Positions 53,690-61,725 of a DNA stretch of 64,000 bases are shown one piece after another (positions within the stretch are counted from its first letter, which is position 1; the number at the start of each line of letters is the position of its first letter). A program made the position numbers and the translations under genes. The DNA comes from Streptomyces roseoverticillatus (GTDB lineage Bacteria > Actinomycetota > Actinomycetes > Streptomycetales > Streptomycetaceae). Where the stretch lies: NCBI RefSeq assembly GCF_000719265.1, contig NZ_JOFL01000013.1:124001-188000 (forward strand), read 5' to 3'. The notes under the pieces were generated by a model. That model had not been told where the DNA came from and made no database searches. It saw only the letters and a list, made by a program, of their open reading frames with translations.

Positions 53690-56020
53690 TCAGCGAATGG
53701 CCGCCACCACATCCTGGCCGAGGGAGTGCAGCTCCCTCTGGTCGCGGGCCGGCAGCAGCCTTTTCAGACCCGCCCACACCTGCTGGTACTGGTCGTCCTC
53801 GATGTACTTCGCATTGAGCGCGCAGTGGGCCGCCAGCGCCCGCAAGGGCCACTCCGCCTCCCGGTCCGGGGCCGCGTCCGCCGCCGCCGTCAGACCGGCG
53901 ATGAGACGCCGTTCCTCGCTGCGCCCGCAATGGCCGACGGCCAGCCGCAGCACGTCCTGCCACTGCTCCTCCGCCGCGTGGAGCAGCAATTCGTCCAGGC
54001 AGTCGCTCTCCTGGAGCTCCTTCGCCGCCAGATAGTCCTGGAAGGTGCGGTGGATGAACTGGATCGAATCCGGGGCCTGCTCCTGGAGCAGGCCGCTGCG
54101 ATTGAGCAGATACGTCAGCACGACGGGCGTCGCGCCCTGGGCCCTTACGCGGCGCAGCCCGCGCAACGCCAGGTCGAGCTGGCGGACCGCCTGCTCCCGG
54201 CTGAGTTCCGCGCGGCCGTTGCGGACCAGCCAGACGGCGATTCTCTGCAGCAGTTGCCGGCTCTCGTCCGCCGTGAGTTCAATGCCCTCCGGCTTGAGAA
54301 TGCGGCGGTGCGCGTCGCGTCTGGCCAGCATCAGGTTCAGCGCGGCGCTGTAGAGGTCCCAGCGGGTCTTCGGAAGGAGACCGTTCCACTGCCGGTGCAG
54401 GGCGCAGATGACCGCGCAGAGCAGCGGCGTCCGCGCCAGGTCACGTAATACGGAATTGCGTTCGAATTCATGGCCGAGTTCGGGTTCGAGTTTGTCGAGC
54501 CGGGCGCGCTGCCGTTTCGCCCAGTGCTCGTCGGCATATCTGTCGCATTCCAGCCGTGCGGCCCGGTGCCACGCGGCGGCGAACGACCGGATGTCCTCGT
54601 CGCCCATGGGGAGCAGCCGCAGCTCCTCGAACCCCTCCTGATCCAGCCAGTCGCCGCCTACGGCCAGCGGGCGCACGGTGACCAGGCAGCGCGTCCGCGG
54701 ATACATCCGCAGGAGCCCGGCGAGCCATTTGCGGGCCAGCTCGCGGTCCGCCTGCGGGATCTCGTCCATCCCGTCGACCAGGAGGAGCCCGCGCCCCGCC
54801 TCCAGCACGCGCCCGGCCCAGCCGTCGGGCGGCCGGTCCACCGGCAGCCGCGCGATCTTGGGGAGCTGGGACGGGGTGGGGGAGGTGATGCCCCGGGCGG
54901 CCAGGCTGCGCATGGGGACCACGAACGGGATGAGGCCGTCGAGCTCGGCCAGCTGCTCGGGCAGGGTGCGGCACACGGTGTGGGAGGCGAGCCACCACAC
55001 GAGTGTCGTCTTGCCCGCGCCCGCCTCGCCCCGGAGGACCGTCCTCGGCCGGGAGCCGAGGAGGTCCTCTATGCGCCGGGGCTCCGGGACGTCCGGAGGC
55101 GGGGCCCCCAGCGGCTCCGGGGTCCCTAGCGGCTCCGGTGCCCCCAGTGGCTCCGGAGTCCCTAGCGGGTCCGGGACACCGTACGGATCCGGGTCGGAGG
55201 GGCGCGGCGACTGCGCCTCCAGGCTGAAGTAGGCCGTGTCCAGATCCCAGTCGCCCGGGCCGAGCTCGTCCAGGCCGAAGATCTCCAGCCGGCTGTAGGC
55301 GGCCTTGACGGCCTTCGCGTAGGCGGGCTCGTAGGCCAGGTCCTCGGGGTAGGCGGACGAGATCTCCTCGAACGCCGGGAGGTCCCGCCAGTGGTCCAGC
55401 AGGGCCGTCATGAAGCCGGAGTCGGCGATCACCGCGGCCAGCGGCACCGACTCGACGGACGAGTGCTGCCAGCCCATCGGGTCCCCGCTCGCGATACCGA
55501 TCAGCAGCGGGCCCGCGAACACCGGCCCGCCGGACAGGCCCGCCCACGGCGAGCCGTCCGGGACGGGCGCCGGCGGGTGGTGGTCCGCGTGCAGCACGTA
55601 CCGGCCGCGCATCCGCCCGGCCAGGGGCATCAGCGTGCCCGGTACCTGCACGGCCTCCAGCTCCTCGCCCGCGTACCGCTGCACCCTCGGGAACCCCAGG
55701 ACCTGGCAGCGCGGCATCGGCTGCCAGCCGGCGCACTTGCCCCACCGCAGCGGCGGCACCTGTGCGAGGGGCAGCACGGGCTCACGGGCCACGAGGAGCG
55801 CCACGTCGCACGTTTCCGGGTCGCCCGACCAGGCGATGTCGCAGAGCACGGGCCCGCCGCCGTCCGGTGCGGTGACCTCGACCACGTCGTCCTTCCGGAA
55901 CAGGTGCGCGCTCGTCAGCACCAGCTCCGGCGTCAGCAGCACCCCGCTGCCCTGCCGCGCCCCCAGCACGGCCACCAGCCGGTCCTCCACGGACGGCAGC
56001 GACGCTCTCGCCCCGCCCAC
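53690..56020 (-). CDS. Trypsin-like protease fused to NACHT/STAND NTPase
   Basis: A 776-aa two-domain protein. Residues 10-205 are a trypsin-like domain with an intact triad: His39 (LTSAHLF), Asp72 (CDVALLV) and Ser163 (WAGLSGGPVFAG). A Pro-rich linker with PLGTPEPLGAPEP repeats (about 283-314) joins a NACHT-type NTPase: Walker A GEAGAGKT at 331-338, Walker B LLLVDGMDE with Asp416-Glu420, and a helical C-terminus with FIHRTFQDYLAAKELQESD. No WD40 or TPR sensor is obvious, so ligand sensing may sit in the C-terminal helices. STAND NTPases of this kind act as switch proteins in conflict and defence systems. GTG start 2 nt after the Trypco2-like gene. Confidence 0.9.
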   Translation of the reverse strand: MGGARASLPSVEDRLVAVLGARQGSGVLLTPELVLTSAHLFRKDDVVEVTAPDGGGPVLCDIAWSGDPETCDVALLVAREPVLPLAQVPPLRWGKCAGWQPMPRCQVLGFPRVQRYAGEELEAVQVPGTLMPLAGRMRGRYVLHADHHPPAPVPDGSPWAGLSGGPVFAGPLLIGIASGDPMGWQHSSVESVPLAAVIADSGFMTALLDHWRDLPAFEEISSAYPEDLAYEPAYAKAVKAAYSRLEIFGLDELGPGDWDLDTAYFSLEAQSPRPSDPDPYGVPDPLGTPEPLGAPEPLGTPEPLGAPPPDVPEPRRIEDLLGSRPRTVLRGEAGAGKTTLVWWLASHTVCRTLPEQLAELDGLIPFVVPMRSLAARGITSPTPSQLPKIARLPVDRPPDGWAGRVLEAGRGLLLVDGMDEIPQADRELARKWLAGLLRMYPRTRCLVTVRPLAVGGDWLDQEGFEELRLLPMGDEDIRSFAAAWHRAARLECDRYADEHWAKRQRARLDKLEPELGHEFERNSVLRDLARTPLLCAVICALHRQWNGLLPKTRWDLYSAALNLMLARRDAHRRILKPEGIELTADESRQLLQRIAVWLVRNGRAELSREQAVRQLDLALRGLRRVRAQGATPVVLTYLLNRSGLLQEQAPDSIQFIHRTFQDYLAAKELQESDCLDELLLHAAEEQWQDVLRLAVGHCGRSEERRLIAGLTAAADAAPDREAEWPLRALAAHCALNAKYIEDDQYQQVWAGLKRLLPARDQRELHSLGQDVVAAIR

Positions 56021-56022
56021 CG

Positions 56023-56361
56023 CTACTGCCCGGAGGGCCCGAACCGCGACACCCCGCCCGGCCGCTGGTTGCCCACGCGCCAGCTGCCGCCCGTGCGCGT
56101 GTCCTTCGGGGTCAGGGTGAACGCGACCTTGTGCGTACGGGTGGAGCCGCGGGACGCCTCCGCGTCCGCGCTGATCACCCAGGCCTTCACCCCGCCCGAG
56201 CCCTTGGCGTCCTTGCGGATCTCGACGGTGAACTCCATGGCGATCTCGCCCACCTCGAAGGCCAGGTCCTGGCCCGTGCCCCGGGCCGCCGCCGAGGTCA
56301 GGCCCTCCCGGACCGCCTGTACGGCATCCGCCAGCTCGATCTCCTCGAACCCGCTGCTCAT
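56023..56361 (-). CDS. Trypco2-like protein (trypsin-co-occurring domain 2)
   Basis: A 112-aa soluble protein: IELADAVQAVREGLTSAAAR, GQDLAFEVGEIAMEFTVEIR, then VKAWVISADAEASRGSTRTH and the strand KVAFTLTPKD. This matches the Trypco2 pattern (recalled), a small domain that accompanies trypsin-like proteases in actinobacterial conflict operons. ATG 56361 is used; the longer frame upstream is non-coding. It lies 2 nt from the downstream trypsin-NACHT gene, so the two are co-translated. It is likely an inhibitor, sensor or adaptor. Confidence 0.8.
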   Translation of the reverse strand: MSSGFEEIELADAVQAVREGLTSAAARGTGQDLAFEVGEIAMEFTVEIRKDAKGSGGVKAWVISADAEASRGSTRTHKVAFTLTPKDTRTGGSWRVGNQRPGGVSRFGPSGQ

Positions 56362-56514
56362 CGTCCGCCCCCAGCCCCTGTGGGCCGCACGCTCCGTGTG
56401 CGGCCGCCGACGGGGAGCGTACCGCCGCGGCCGGGCCTTTGGTCCCGGAACCGGGGAGGCCGAATGTCCTTCGGCGGTGACACCCGCCATAGGACGTGGG
56501 TCACGTACTAAGGG

Positions 56515-56699
56515 AAATAGCAGAAGGCCCCCGCCTGGTAACCGCCGAAAAACGGGCGGAATCCCTCGGAATCCCTGGTCGGAAGGGGTGCGATTTCCCT
56601 CCCTCCGCTACGGCATTCGTTAGTAGAGGCCGTCCTTGGCAGCCCGGCGAATGCGGGTTACCAAGGTAGGGCGATCCCGGTCCGCAGCCGGGACCTGTT
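56515..56699 (+). promoter_or_regulatory. Structured leader of the M23 peptidase gene, possible c-di-AMP (ydaO-type) riboswitch
   Basis: The 5' region folds repeatedly: GGTAACCGCC (56537-56546) pairs its CCGCC with GGCGG (56555-56559), followed by AATCC; CCTTGG pairs with CCAAGG at about 56633-56665 around a CCCG/CGGG stem; and TCCCGG/CCGGGA (56675-56693) is a hairpin ending in CCTGTTT just before the ribosome binding site GGAGG. The arrangement GGTAACC...GGCGGAATCC resembles the ydaO c-di-AMP riboswitch, which controls cell-wall hydrolases in actinobacteria. The structured leader is fairly sure; the class is inferred. Confidence 0.5.
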
Positions 56700-56720
56700 T
56701 ATGCCTGGAGGTTTATCCGT

Positions 56721-57455
56721 ATGTCGAAGCGCACCGCTTTCCGTAACCCGAGCAAGACCGTTCTCCGTACCCGCGCCGCCGTCGTGGCGGCCGGCCTGGG
56801 AGCCTCGGTCGCGCTGGGTTCCGGGGTCGCGCTCGCAGCCGACACCACCGCCTCGGTGAGCGAGTTCCCGGCGTTCGCGTCCGTCGCGACGCTGCAGGAC
56901 GCGCTGAACAAGCAGGCCGAGACGCAGCTGAAGGTGGCGGAGAAGGAGAAGCAGGCCGCCGAGCAGGCCAAGCGGGACGCCGACAAGCGTGCCGACGACG
57001 CCCGCAAGCAGGCCGAGGCCTCGCGCAAGCGCGCCGACGCCTGGGTCGCCCCCGTCGCCGGCTACCAGATCGGCCAGCCGTTCGGTAAGGCCGGCGCCAT
57101 GTGGGCCCACAAGCACAGCGGCCAGGACCTCGTCGTCGGCACCGGCACGCAGGTCATGTCCGTCCACGGCGGCACCGTCGTCAAGGCCGGCCCGAACGGC
57201 GGCGGCGACGGCCCCGCCTACGGCAACGCCATCGTGATCAAGCACGCCGACAACACGTACTCGCAGTACGCCCACCTCTCGCAGGTGAAGGTCTCGGTCG
57301 GCCAGACCGTCACGACCGGCCAGGTCATCGGCCTGTCGGGCTCCACCGGCAACTCGTCCGGCCCCCACCTGCACTTCGAGATCCGCACCACCCCGAACTA
57401 CGGCACCGCCGTCGAGCCGGTCGGCTTCCTGAAGGCCCACGGCGAGACCCTCTGA
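56721..57455 (+). CDS. Secreted M23-family peptidoglycan endopeptidase
   Basis: A 244-aa exported LytM/M23 metallopeptidase cutting peptidoglycan cross-links. It has an N-terminal signal peptide (basic start, AAVVAAGLGASVALGSGVAL, cleavage near ALAA), a charged Lys/Glu/Ala coiled coil (about 60-105), and the catalytic domain with HSGQDLV (H..xD zinc ligands) and HLHFE (HxH). This coiled-coil plus M23 layout matches EnvC/NlpD-like proteins. Its long leader is probably regulatory. A strong terminator follows. Confidence 0.93.
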   Translation: MSKRTAFRNPSKTVLRTRAAVVAAGLGASVALGSGVALAADTTASVSEFPAFASVATLQDALNKQAETQLKVAEKEKQAAEQAKRDADKRADDARKQAEASRKRADAWVAPVAGYQIGQPFGKAGAMWAHKHSGQDLVVGTGTQVMSVHGGTVVKAGPNGGGDGPAYGNAIVIKHADNTYSQYAHLSQVKVSVGQTVTTGQVIGLSGSTGNSSGPHLHFEIRTTPNYGTAVEPVGFLKAHGETL

Positions 57456-57479
57456 TCCGTCTGATCAATCGGATCCGCC

Positions 57480-57524
57480 CCGGAGCCGGTGCACCGCGAC
57501 ACGCGGTGCACCGGCTCCGGCTTT
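57480..57524. terminator. Perfect 19-bp-stem terminator
   Basis: CCGGAGCCGGTGCACCGCG pairs with CGCGGTGCACCGGCTCCGG around ACA, followed by CTTTT. It ends the M23 transcript. Confidence 0.92.
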
Positions 57525-57567
57525 TACGGTGGTAATGCAGCGCACAATCCGGTGATCGGAGCGCGTC

Positions 57568-58029
57568 ATGATCAAGGGAATTGCCATCACCACCGTCTGG
57601 GTCCTCGATCAGGACCGGGCGAGGGATTTCTACACGAACAAGCTCGGTATGGAAGTCCGCACCGATATGACCATGGGCGGCGACAAGGGAATGCGCTGGC
57701 TCACGGTCGGCGCGAAGGACCAGCCGGACGTCGAGCTCACGCTGATGGTCCCCGGCCCGCCCGGGCTCGACCCGGAGTCGGCGGAGGCCATGAAGAAGCT
57801 GGTCTCCAAGGGCGCGCTGGGCGCGGGAGTGCTCCGCACCGACGACATCCACCGCGACTACGAGACGCTCAAGGCCAAGGGCGTGGAGTTCCTGCAGGAG
57901 CCCCGGGAGCGGCCCTACGGCACGGAGGCGATCCTGCGCGACGACTCCGGCAACTGGTTCTCGCTGACGCAGCGCACCGAGCGGCTGGACATGGACAAGG
58001 CCTGGGACGAGTGCGTCGACCCGATGTGA
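57568..58029 (+). CDS. VOC-superfamily (glyoxalase-like) protein
   Basis: A 153-aa protein with the paired beta-alpha-beta-beta-beta fold of glyoxalase/bleomycin-resistance proteins: ITTVWVLDQDRARDFYTNKL, EVRTDMTMGGDKGMRWLTVG, and EFLQEPRERPYGTEAILRDD then GNWFSLTQ. Metal ligands cannot be assigned with confidence. Activity unknown; the family includes isomerases and dioxygenases. It is convergent with cseC. Confidence 0.9.
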   Translation: MIKGIAITTVWVLDQDRARDFYTNKLGMEVRTDMTMGGDKGMRWLTVGAKDQPDVELTLMVPGPPGLDPESAEAMKKLVSKGALGAGVLRTDDIHRDYETLKAKGVEFLQEPRERPYGTEAILRDDSGNWFSLTQRTERLDMDKAWDECVDPM

Positions 58030-58056
58030 CCCCGGGCGGGCCGCGGCCCGCGCTCT

Positions 58057-59358
58057 TCAGTCCTGCACCTGGATGACCGGGAACGTGCCCGTGCTCGTCG
58101 GCGCCGACTCCGGCAGCCACAGCACCGCGATCGCCCCCGTGCCGCCCTCGACCTCCGGGTCGGCGTTGCGAAAGGTCAGGCGCGCGCCCAGGACGCGGGC
58201 CTGGCCGACGGCGATGGTCAGGCCCAGGCCGTGGCCCTTGCCCGCGCGGTCCTTGCTGCCCGTGCGGAACCGGCTCGGGCCCTCCTGCAGCAGCTCCTCG
58301 GGGAAGCCGGGCCCGTGGTCGCGCACCCGCAGCACGCGCCCCTCGACGGTCACGTCGAACGGCGGCTTGCCGTGCTTGGCGGCGTTGGCCAGGAGGTTGC
58401 CGATGATGCGTTCCAGGCGGCGCGGATCGGTGGAGACGTAGGCGTCCCGGGCGACCCGTACGCGGGCCTCGGGGTCGAACGCGCGGACGCGGCGCTCGAC
58501 GAACTCGCCCAGCAGGAGCTCCTGCAGCTCGGCGCGCTCGGCGAAGCCGTCCAGCCGGGCCACCTCCAGGACGTCCTCGACGAGGGTGCGCATGGCCTGC
58601 GCCCGGTCGCGGACGAGCTCGGTGGGCCGGCCGGGCGGCAGCAGCTCGGCGGCGGTGAGCAGCCCGGTGACGGGGGTGCGCAGCTCGTGGGCGATGTCGG
58701 CGGTGACGCGCCGCTCGGCCTCCAGCCGGCGCTGGAGCGCCTCGGCCATGCCGTCGACGGCGCGGGCCAGGTCGTCGGTCTCGTCGCGCACGCGGCCGCC
58801 GATGGCCTCGCGGACCCGTACCTCCGAGTCGCCGTCGGCGAGCTTGCGGGCGGCCGCCGAGGCCTTGCGCAGCCGGCGGGAGAGCTGGTCGCCGATGAGG
58901 ATGCCGAGGGCGCAGCCGCCGAGGACGACGGAGACCGAGCCGATGATCAGCGCCTTGTCGAGGGCGTCGATGATGGAGAACCGGTCCTTGAACCGGGTGT
59001 GGATCGAGAGGATCTTGCCGTTGCGGACCGGCACCGAGGCCCAGACCTCGGGAGAGTCCCCGCCGCCGGAGTCCTGCAGGAAGGTGGCGCGCTGGCCGAT
59101 CGCGGCGGCGTCGCGCAGCGGCTTGGGCAGCGTGGGGTCGTCGATCTTGGCGTGCAGCATCAGCCGGCCGGTGTTCTCGTAGTACCGCTGGGCGATCTGC
59201 ACGCGCTCGTCCATGACGTCGCGGCTGTTGTCGAGCATCGACAGGCGGGCGGCGTTGTGCACGACGAGGCTGAGCGCCACCGCGACGAGCGCGCCGACGC
59301 CCGCGATGGCGAGGCTGACCTTCCAGCGCAGACCCGAGCGGAGGGCGAGCTTCACCAC
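58057..59358 (-). CDS. cseC: Sensor histidine kinase CseC (cell-envelope stress)
   Basis: A 433-aa kinase: two membrane helices (about 13-32 and 135-155) flank a 100-residue extracellular sensor; then HAMP (about 155-215), HisKA with phospho-His in ADIAHELRTPVTGLLTAAEL and a HATPase domain (GNLLANAAKHGKPPFDVTVE, GHGLGLTIAVGQARVLGA). In S. coelicolor CseC senses envelope damage, including vancomycin, and activates CseB and sigE. It is the last gene of the operon, 87 bp after cseB; the gap holds short direct repeats such as CGGATCACC. Confidence 0.93.
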   Translation of the reverse strand: MVKLALRSGLRWKVSLAIAGVGALVAVALSLVVHNAARLSMLDNSRDVMDERVQIAQRYYENTGRLMLHAKIDDPTLPKPLRDAAAIGQRATFLQDSGGGDSPEVWASVPVRNGKILSIHTRFKDRFSIIDALDKALIIGSVSVVLGGCALGILIGDQLSRRLRKASAAARKLADGDSEVRVREAIGGRVRDETDDLARAVDGMAEALQRRLEAERRVTADIAHELRTPVTGLLTAAELLPPGRPTELVRDRAQAMRTLVEDVLEVARLDGFAERAELQELLLGEFVERRVRAFDPEARVRVARDAYVSTDPRRLERIIGNLLANAAKHGKPPFDVTVEGRVLRVRDHGPGFPEELLQEGPSRFRTGSKDRAGKGHGLGLTIAVGQARVLGARLTFRNADPEVEGGTGAIAVLWLPESAPTSTGTFPVIQVQD

Positions 59359-59445
59359 GAGCCGGTCACCCCGGTCACCCCGGGCGCCCCGGTCGTCATG
59401 GAGCGGATCACCACGGAACGGATCACCATGGGGTGGTCACCCGTG

Positions 59446-60153
59446 TCACCCTCTGAGCTTGTAGCCGAAACCGCGGACCGTCTCGATCCGGTCCTGGCCG
59501 ATCTTGCCGCGCAGCCGCTGCACGTGGACGTCGACGACCCGGGTGTCGCCGCCCCAGCCGTAGTCCCAGACGCGCTCCAGCAGCCGGTCGCGCGAGAGCA
59601 CCGTGCCGGGCGCCGCGGAGAACTCCAGCAGCAGCCGCATCTCGGTCGGGGTCAGCGCGACGGGCTCGCCGCCCTTGCGGACCTCCATGCCGTCCGTGTC
59701 GACCTCCAGGTCACCGAAGCGCAGCACGCCGCACTCCAGCTCCTCGGGGGCGTCGGCCCCGGCCGCGCCGCCCGGCCCGCTGGCGTGCCCGAAGCGGCGC
59801 AGCACGGCCCGTATGCGGGCGACGAGCACGGCGCCGTCGAAGGGCTTGGTGACGTAGTCGTCGGCCCCGGCCTCCAGGCCCAGGACGACGTCGATGGAGT
59901 CCGCGCGCGCCGACAGCATGATCACCGGCACGGTCGACTCGTCGCGGATCCGGCGGCAGAGGCTGACCCCGTCCAGGCCGGGGACCATGACGTCGAGCAG
60001 CGCGATGTCGGGCTTGCGGGCGCGGAACTTCTCCAGCCCCAGCAGCCCGTCCGGCACCGCGGTCACCTCGAAGCCGTCGCGCTCCAGTGCCAGCTGGGTC
60101 GCCTCACGGATGACGTCGTCGTCCTCCACGAAGAGCACATGCGTATCGGCCAC
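59446..60153 (-). CDS. cseB: Response regulator CseB
   Basis: A 235-aa OmpR/PhoB-family regulator: VLFVEDDDVIREATQLALER, phospho-Asp in DIALLDVMVPGLDGVSLC, ARADSIDVVLGLEAGADDYV, and the winged helix LTPTEMRLLLEFSAAPGTVL, VDVHVQRLRGKIGQDRIETV. It activates the sigE promoter in S. coelicolor. The insertion of Gly/Ala between receiver and DNA-binding domains is a linker. It starts at GTG 60153, 7 nt after cseA. Confidence 0.94.
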   Translation of the reverse strand: MADTHVLFVEDDDVIREATQLALERDGFEVTAVPDGLLGLEKFRARKPDIALLDVMVPGLDGVSLCRRIRDESTVPVIMLSARADSIDVVLGLEAGADDYVTKPFDGAVLVARIRAVLRRFGHASGPGGAAGADAPEELECGVLRFGDLEVDTDGMEVRKGGEPVALTPTEMRLLLEFSAAPGTVLSRDRLLERVWDYGWGGDTRVVDVHVQRLRGKIGQDRIETVRGFGYKLRG

Positions 60154-60160
60154 GCTGCCC

Positions 60161-60829
60161 TCAGCCCTCCGTTCCCACGCTGGGGAAATCGCCCTTGTCG
60201 TTGTTTCCGGCCTTGCTGTAGTCGGTGTGCGTGCGCCCGGTCTCCCGGAACTCCGACCCCGACCAGTGGTACGTCATGACATCCTCGCCCGACGCGCAGC
60301 ACACCGCGTCACCGGGCCCGTAGACCTGCTTGGTGACCCGGAGGTCGCGGCGGTCGATCTCGGCGTACACCGGCGCCTGCTCGATCATGAACACGTTCTC
60401 GTACGAGCCGTCGCCCTTGGCACGGTACACATACGAGCCCACGCCCACGGAATCGCCACAGGTCAGGATGTTCACGACGATGTCGTCCCGGGAGCCGTCG
60501 GTCAGCTTCCCGTAGATCACGTCCAGCGGGTACTGGTTCTTCACACAGGGCTTCAGGTCCTTCTTGACCTGCGCGCTGATCTTCGGGTCGCCCTTGAGCA
60601 GCTTGACCGCGTCGACCTTGTCCTGCGGCCGCTCCGCCGTCGCCGAGGCCGAGGGCAGCCGGGTCGGCTTCGCGGCGGACTGCGTCTGCGCGGTGCCTTC
60701 CTTGCGCACGCCCTCGCTGCCCGCATTGCATCCGGCAAGCAGAAGACCGGCGGCAGCGGCCAACGCGGTGACCGTGCCGCCGGTGATCAGAACCGGCCTG
60801 GGGGGAGCCGCCTTTTTCAGGCTGCGCAC
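60161..60829 (-). CDS. cseA: CseA lipoprotein (negative regulator of the sigE system)
   Basis: A 222-aa lipoprotein: a basic N-terminus, a hydrophobic segment and lipobox LLLAGCN (Cys about 31). The mature part has conserved Cys pairs (DLKPCVKNQYPLDV; ILTCGDSVGVGSYV; DAVCCASGEDVMTYHW). In S. coelicolor CseA dampens sigE expression. The GTG start at 60829 lies 13 nt inside the sigE 3' end, in another frame. Downstream cseB is co-transcribed. Confidence 0.88.
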   Translation of the reverse strand: MRSLKKAAPPRPVLITGGTVTALAAAAGLLLAGCNAGSEGVRKEGTAQTQSAAKPTRLPSASATAERPQDKVDAVKLLKGDPKISAQVKKDLKPCVKNQYPLDVIYGKLTDGSRDDIVVNILTCGDSVGVGSYVYRAKGDGSYENVFMIEQAPVYAEIDRRDLRVTKQVYGPGDAVCCASGEDVMTYHWSGSEFRETGRTHTDYSKAGNNDKGDFPSVGTEG

Positions 60830-61365
60830 CGTTCCTGCCCCCGCTCGTTGCGCTCGAGGGCATGGAAGTCCAGGTCGCGGCTCTCCAGCTCCTGACGCAG
60901 CCGGGCCAGGGCCCGGTGCAGCGTGCTCTTGACCGTTCCGGTCGACATCCCGAGCGCCTCCGCGGTCTCCTCGGTGCTCATCTGCTCCCAGTGTCGCAGC
61001 ACGACGACGCTGCGCTGCTTGGGCGCCAGGACACCGAGGATGTCCATCAGCAGCGCGCGGTCGGCGTGCTGCTCCGTGCCGTCCTCGACGCTGGCGTCGG
61101 GGAGCTGCTCGGTGGGCACCTCGTCGAGCTTGCGGGCGCGCCACCACTCCGTACGAGTGTTGATCATGACACGGCGGAGGTAGGCGTCGGCCAGCGACTT
61201 GTCCGCTATGCCTTCCCAGCGGCCGTAGGTGCGCACGAGGGCGGTCTGGAGGAGGTCCTGCGCGTCGATGGGGTCCGGCACGAGACGGCGGGCGCTGCGC
61301 AGGAGCGCGTCCTGACGGTTGCGCACGTACTCCTCGAAGTCCAGAACCTTGCCGCTGCTGGCCAT
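60817..61365 (-). CDS. sigE: ECF sigma factor SigE (cell-envelope stress)
   Basis: A 182-aa ECF sigma factor: region 2 contains EEYVRNRQDALLRSARRLVP, DAQDLLQTALVRTYGRWEGI and YLRRVMINTRTEWWRARKLD; region 4 contains LGVLAPKQRSVVVLRHWEQM and TEETAEALGMSTGTVKSTLH. It directs envelope-maintenance genes. There is no anti-sigma gene; control is through CseA/B/C. The ATG at 61363-61365 has GGAGG about 8 nt upstream. I could not assign its promoter. Confidence 0.95.
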   Translation of the reverse strand: MASSGKVLDFEEYVRNRQDALLRSARRLVPDPIDAQDLLQTALVRTYGRWEGIADKSLADAYLRRVMINTRTEWWRARKLDEVPTEQLPDASVEDGTEQHADRALLMDILGVLAPKQRSVVVLRHWEQMSTEETAEALGMSTGTVKSTLHRALARLRQELESRDLDFHALERNERGQERCAA

Positions 61366-61589
61366 CTCGCAGCCTCCATTCCGCTTGCATCCCCGCGTCA
61401 CGCTGGTGGTCTCCCAGCACGAGAAGGACGCTACGGAGGTGCTGTTGCGGCGTGATGTGCGGCAGCACTGCGGCTGGTGCACAGCTGTCCATAGGTTGTG
61501 TAACAGCGTTGCGGGAGCAGGGGCGGTAGGGCGTGAAAAGGGGGCTCTGTCCTGTTCGCGAGGGCCTTTCGGCAGGTCACGGCGGGTCT

Positions 61590-61720
61590 TGCGACACGGC
61601 CGTGTGACGGACTCCGTGACAGAGACATGGCGGGGCTGCGCACTGCGCCCGGCGGCGGCCGTGTGACGGGGCCGCGCGCTGCGCCGGCGGCAGCCGTGTG
61701 ACGGGTTCCGCGACGGGGTT
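61590..61720. repeat. Imperfect tandem repeats between sigE and mutY
   Basis: GCCGTGTGACGG occurs at 61599, 61658 and 61693, each followed by a G/C-rich GGNNCCGCG-like string. The 360-bp gap from 61366 to 61725 carries the sigE promoter region but no gene. Confidence 0.6.
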
Positions 61721-61725
61721 CGCAC

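Noticed and set aside
51082..53712. Long antisense frame over clpC
   Set aside because: Arises from codon bias of clpC. No start signal or domain.
61366..61560. SigE-dependent promoter for sigE
   Set aside because: GCAAC and CGTC words occur, but not with the expected 16-17 bp spacing, so no promoter was assigned.
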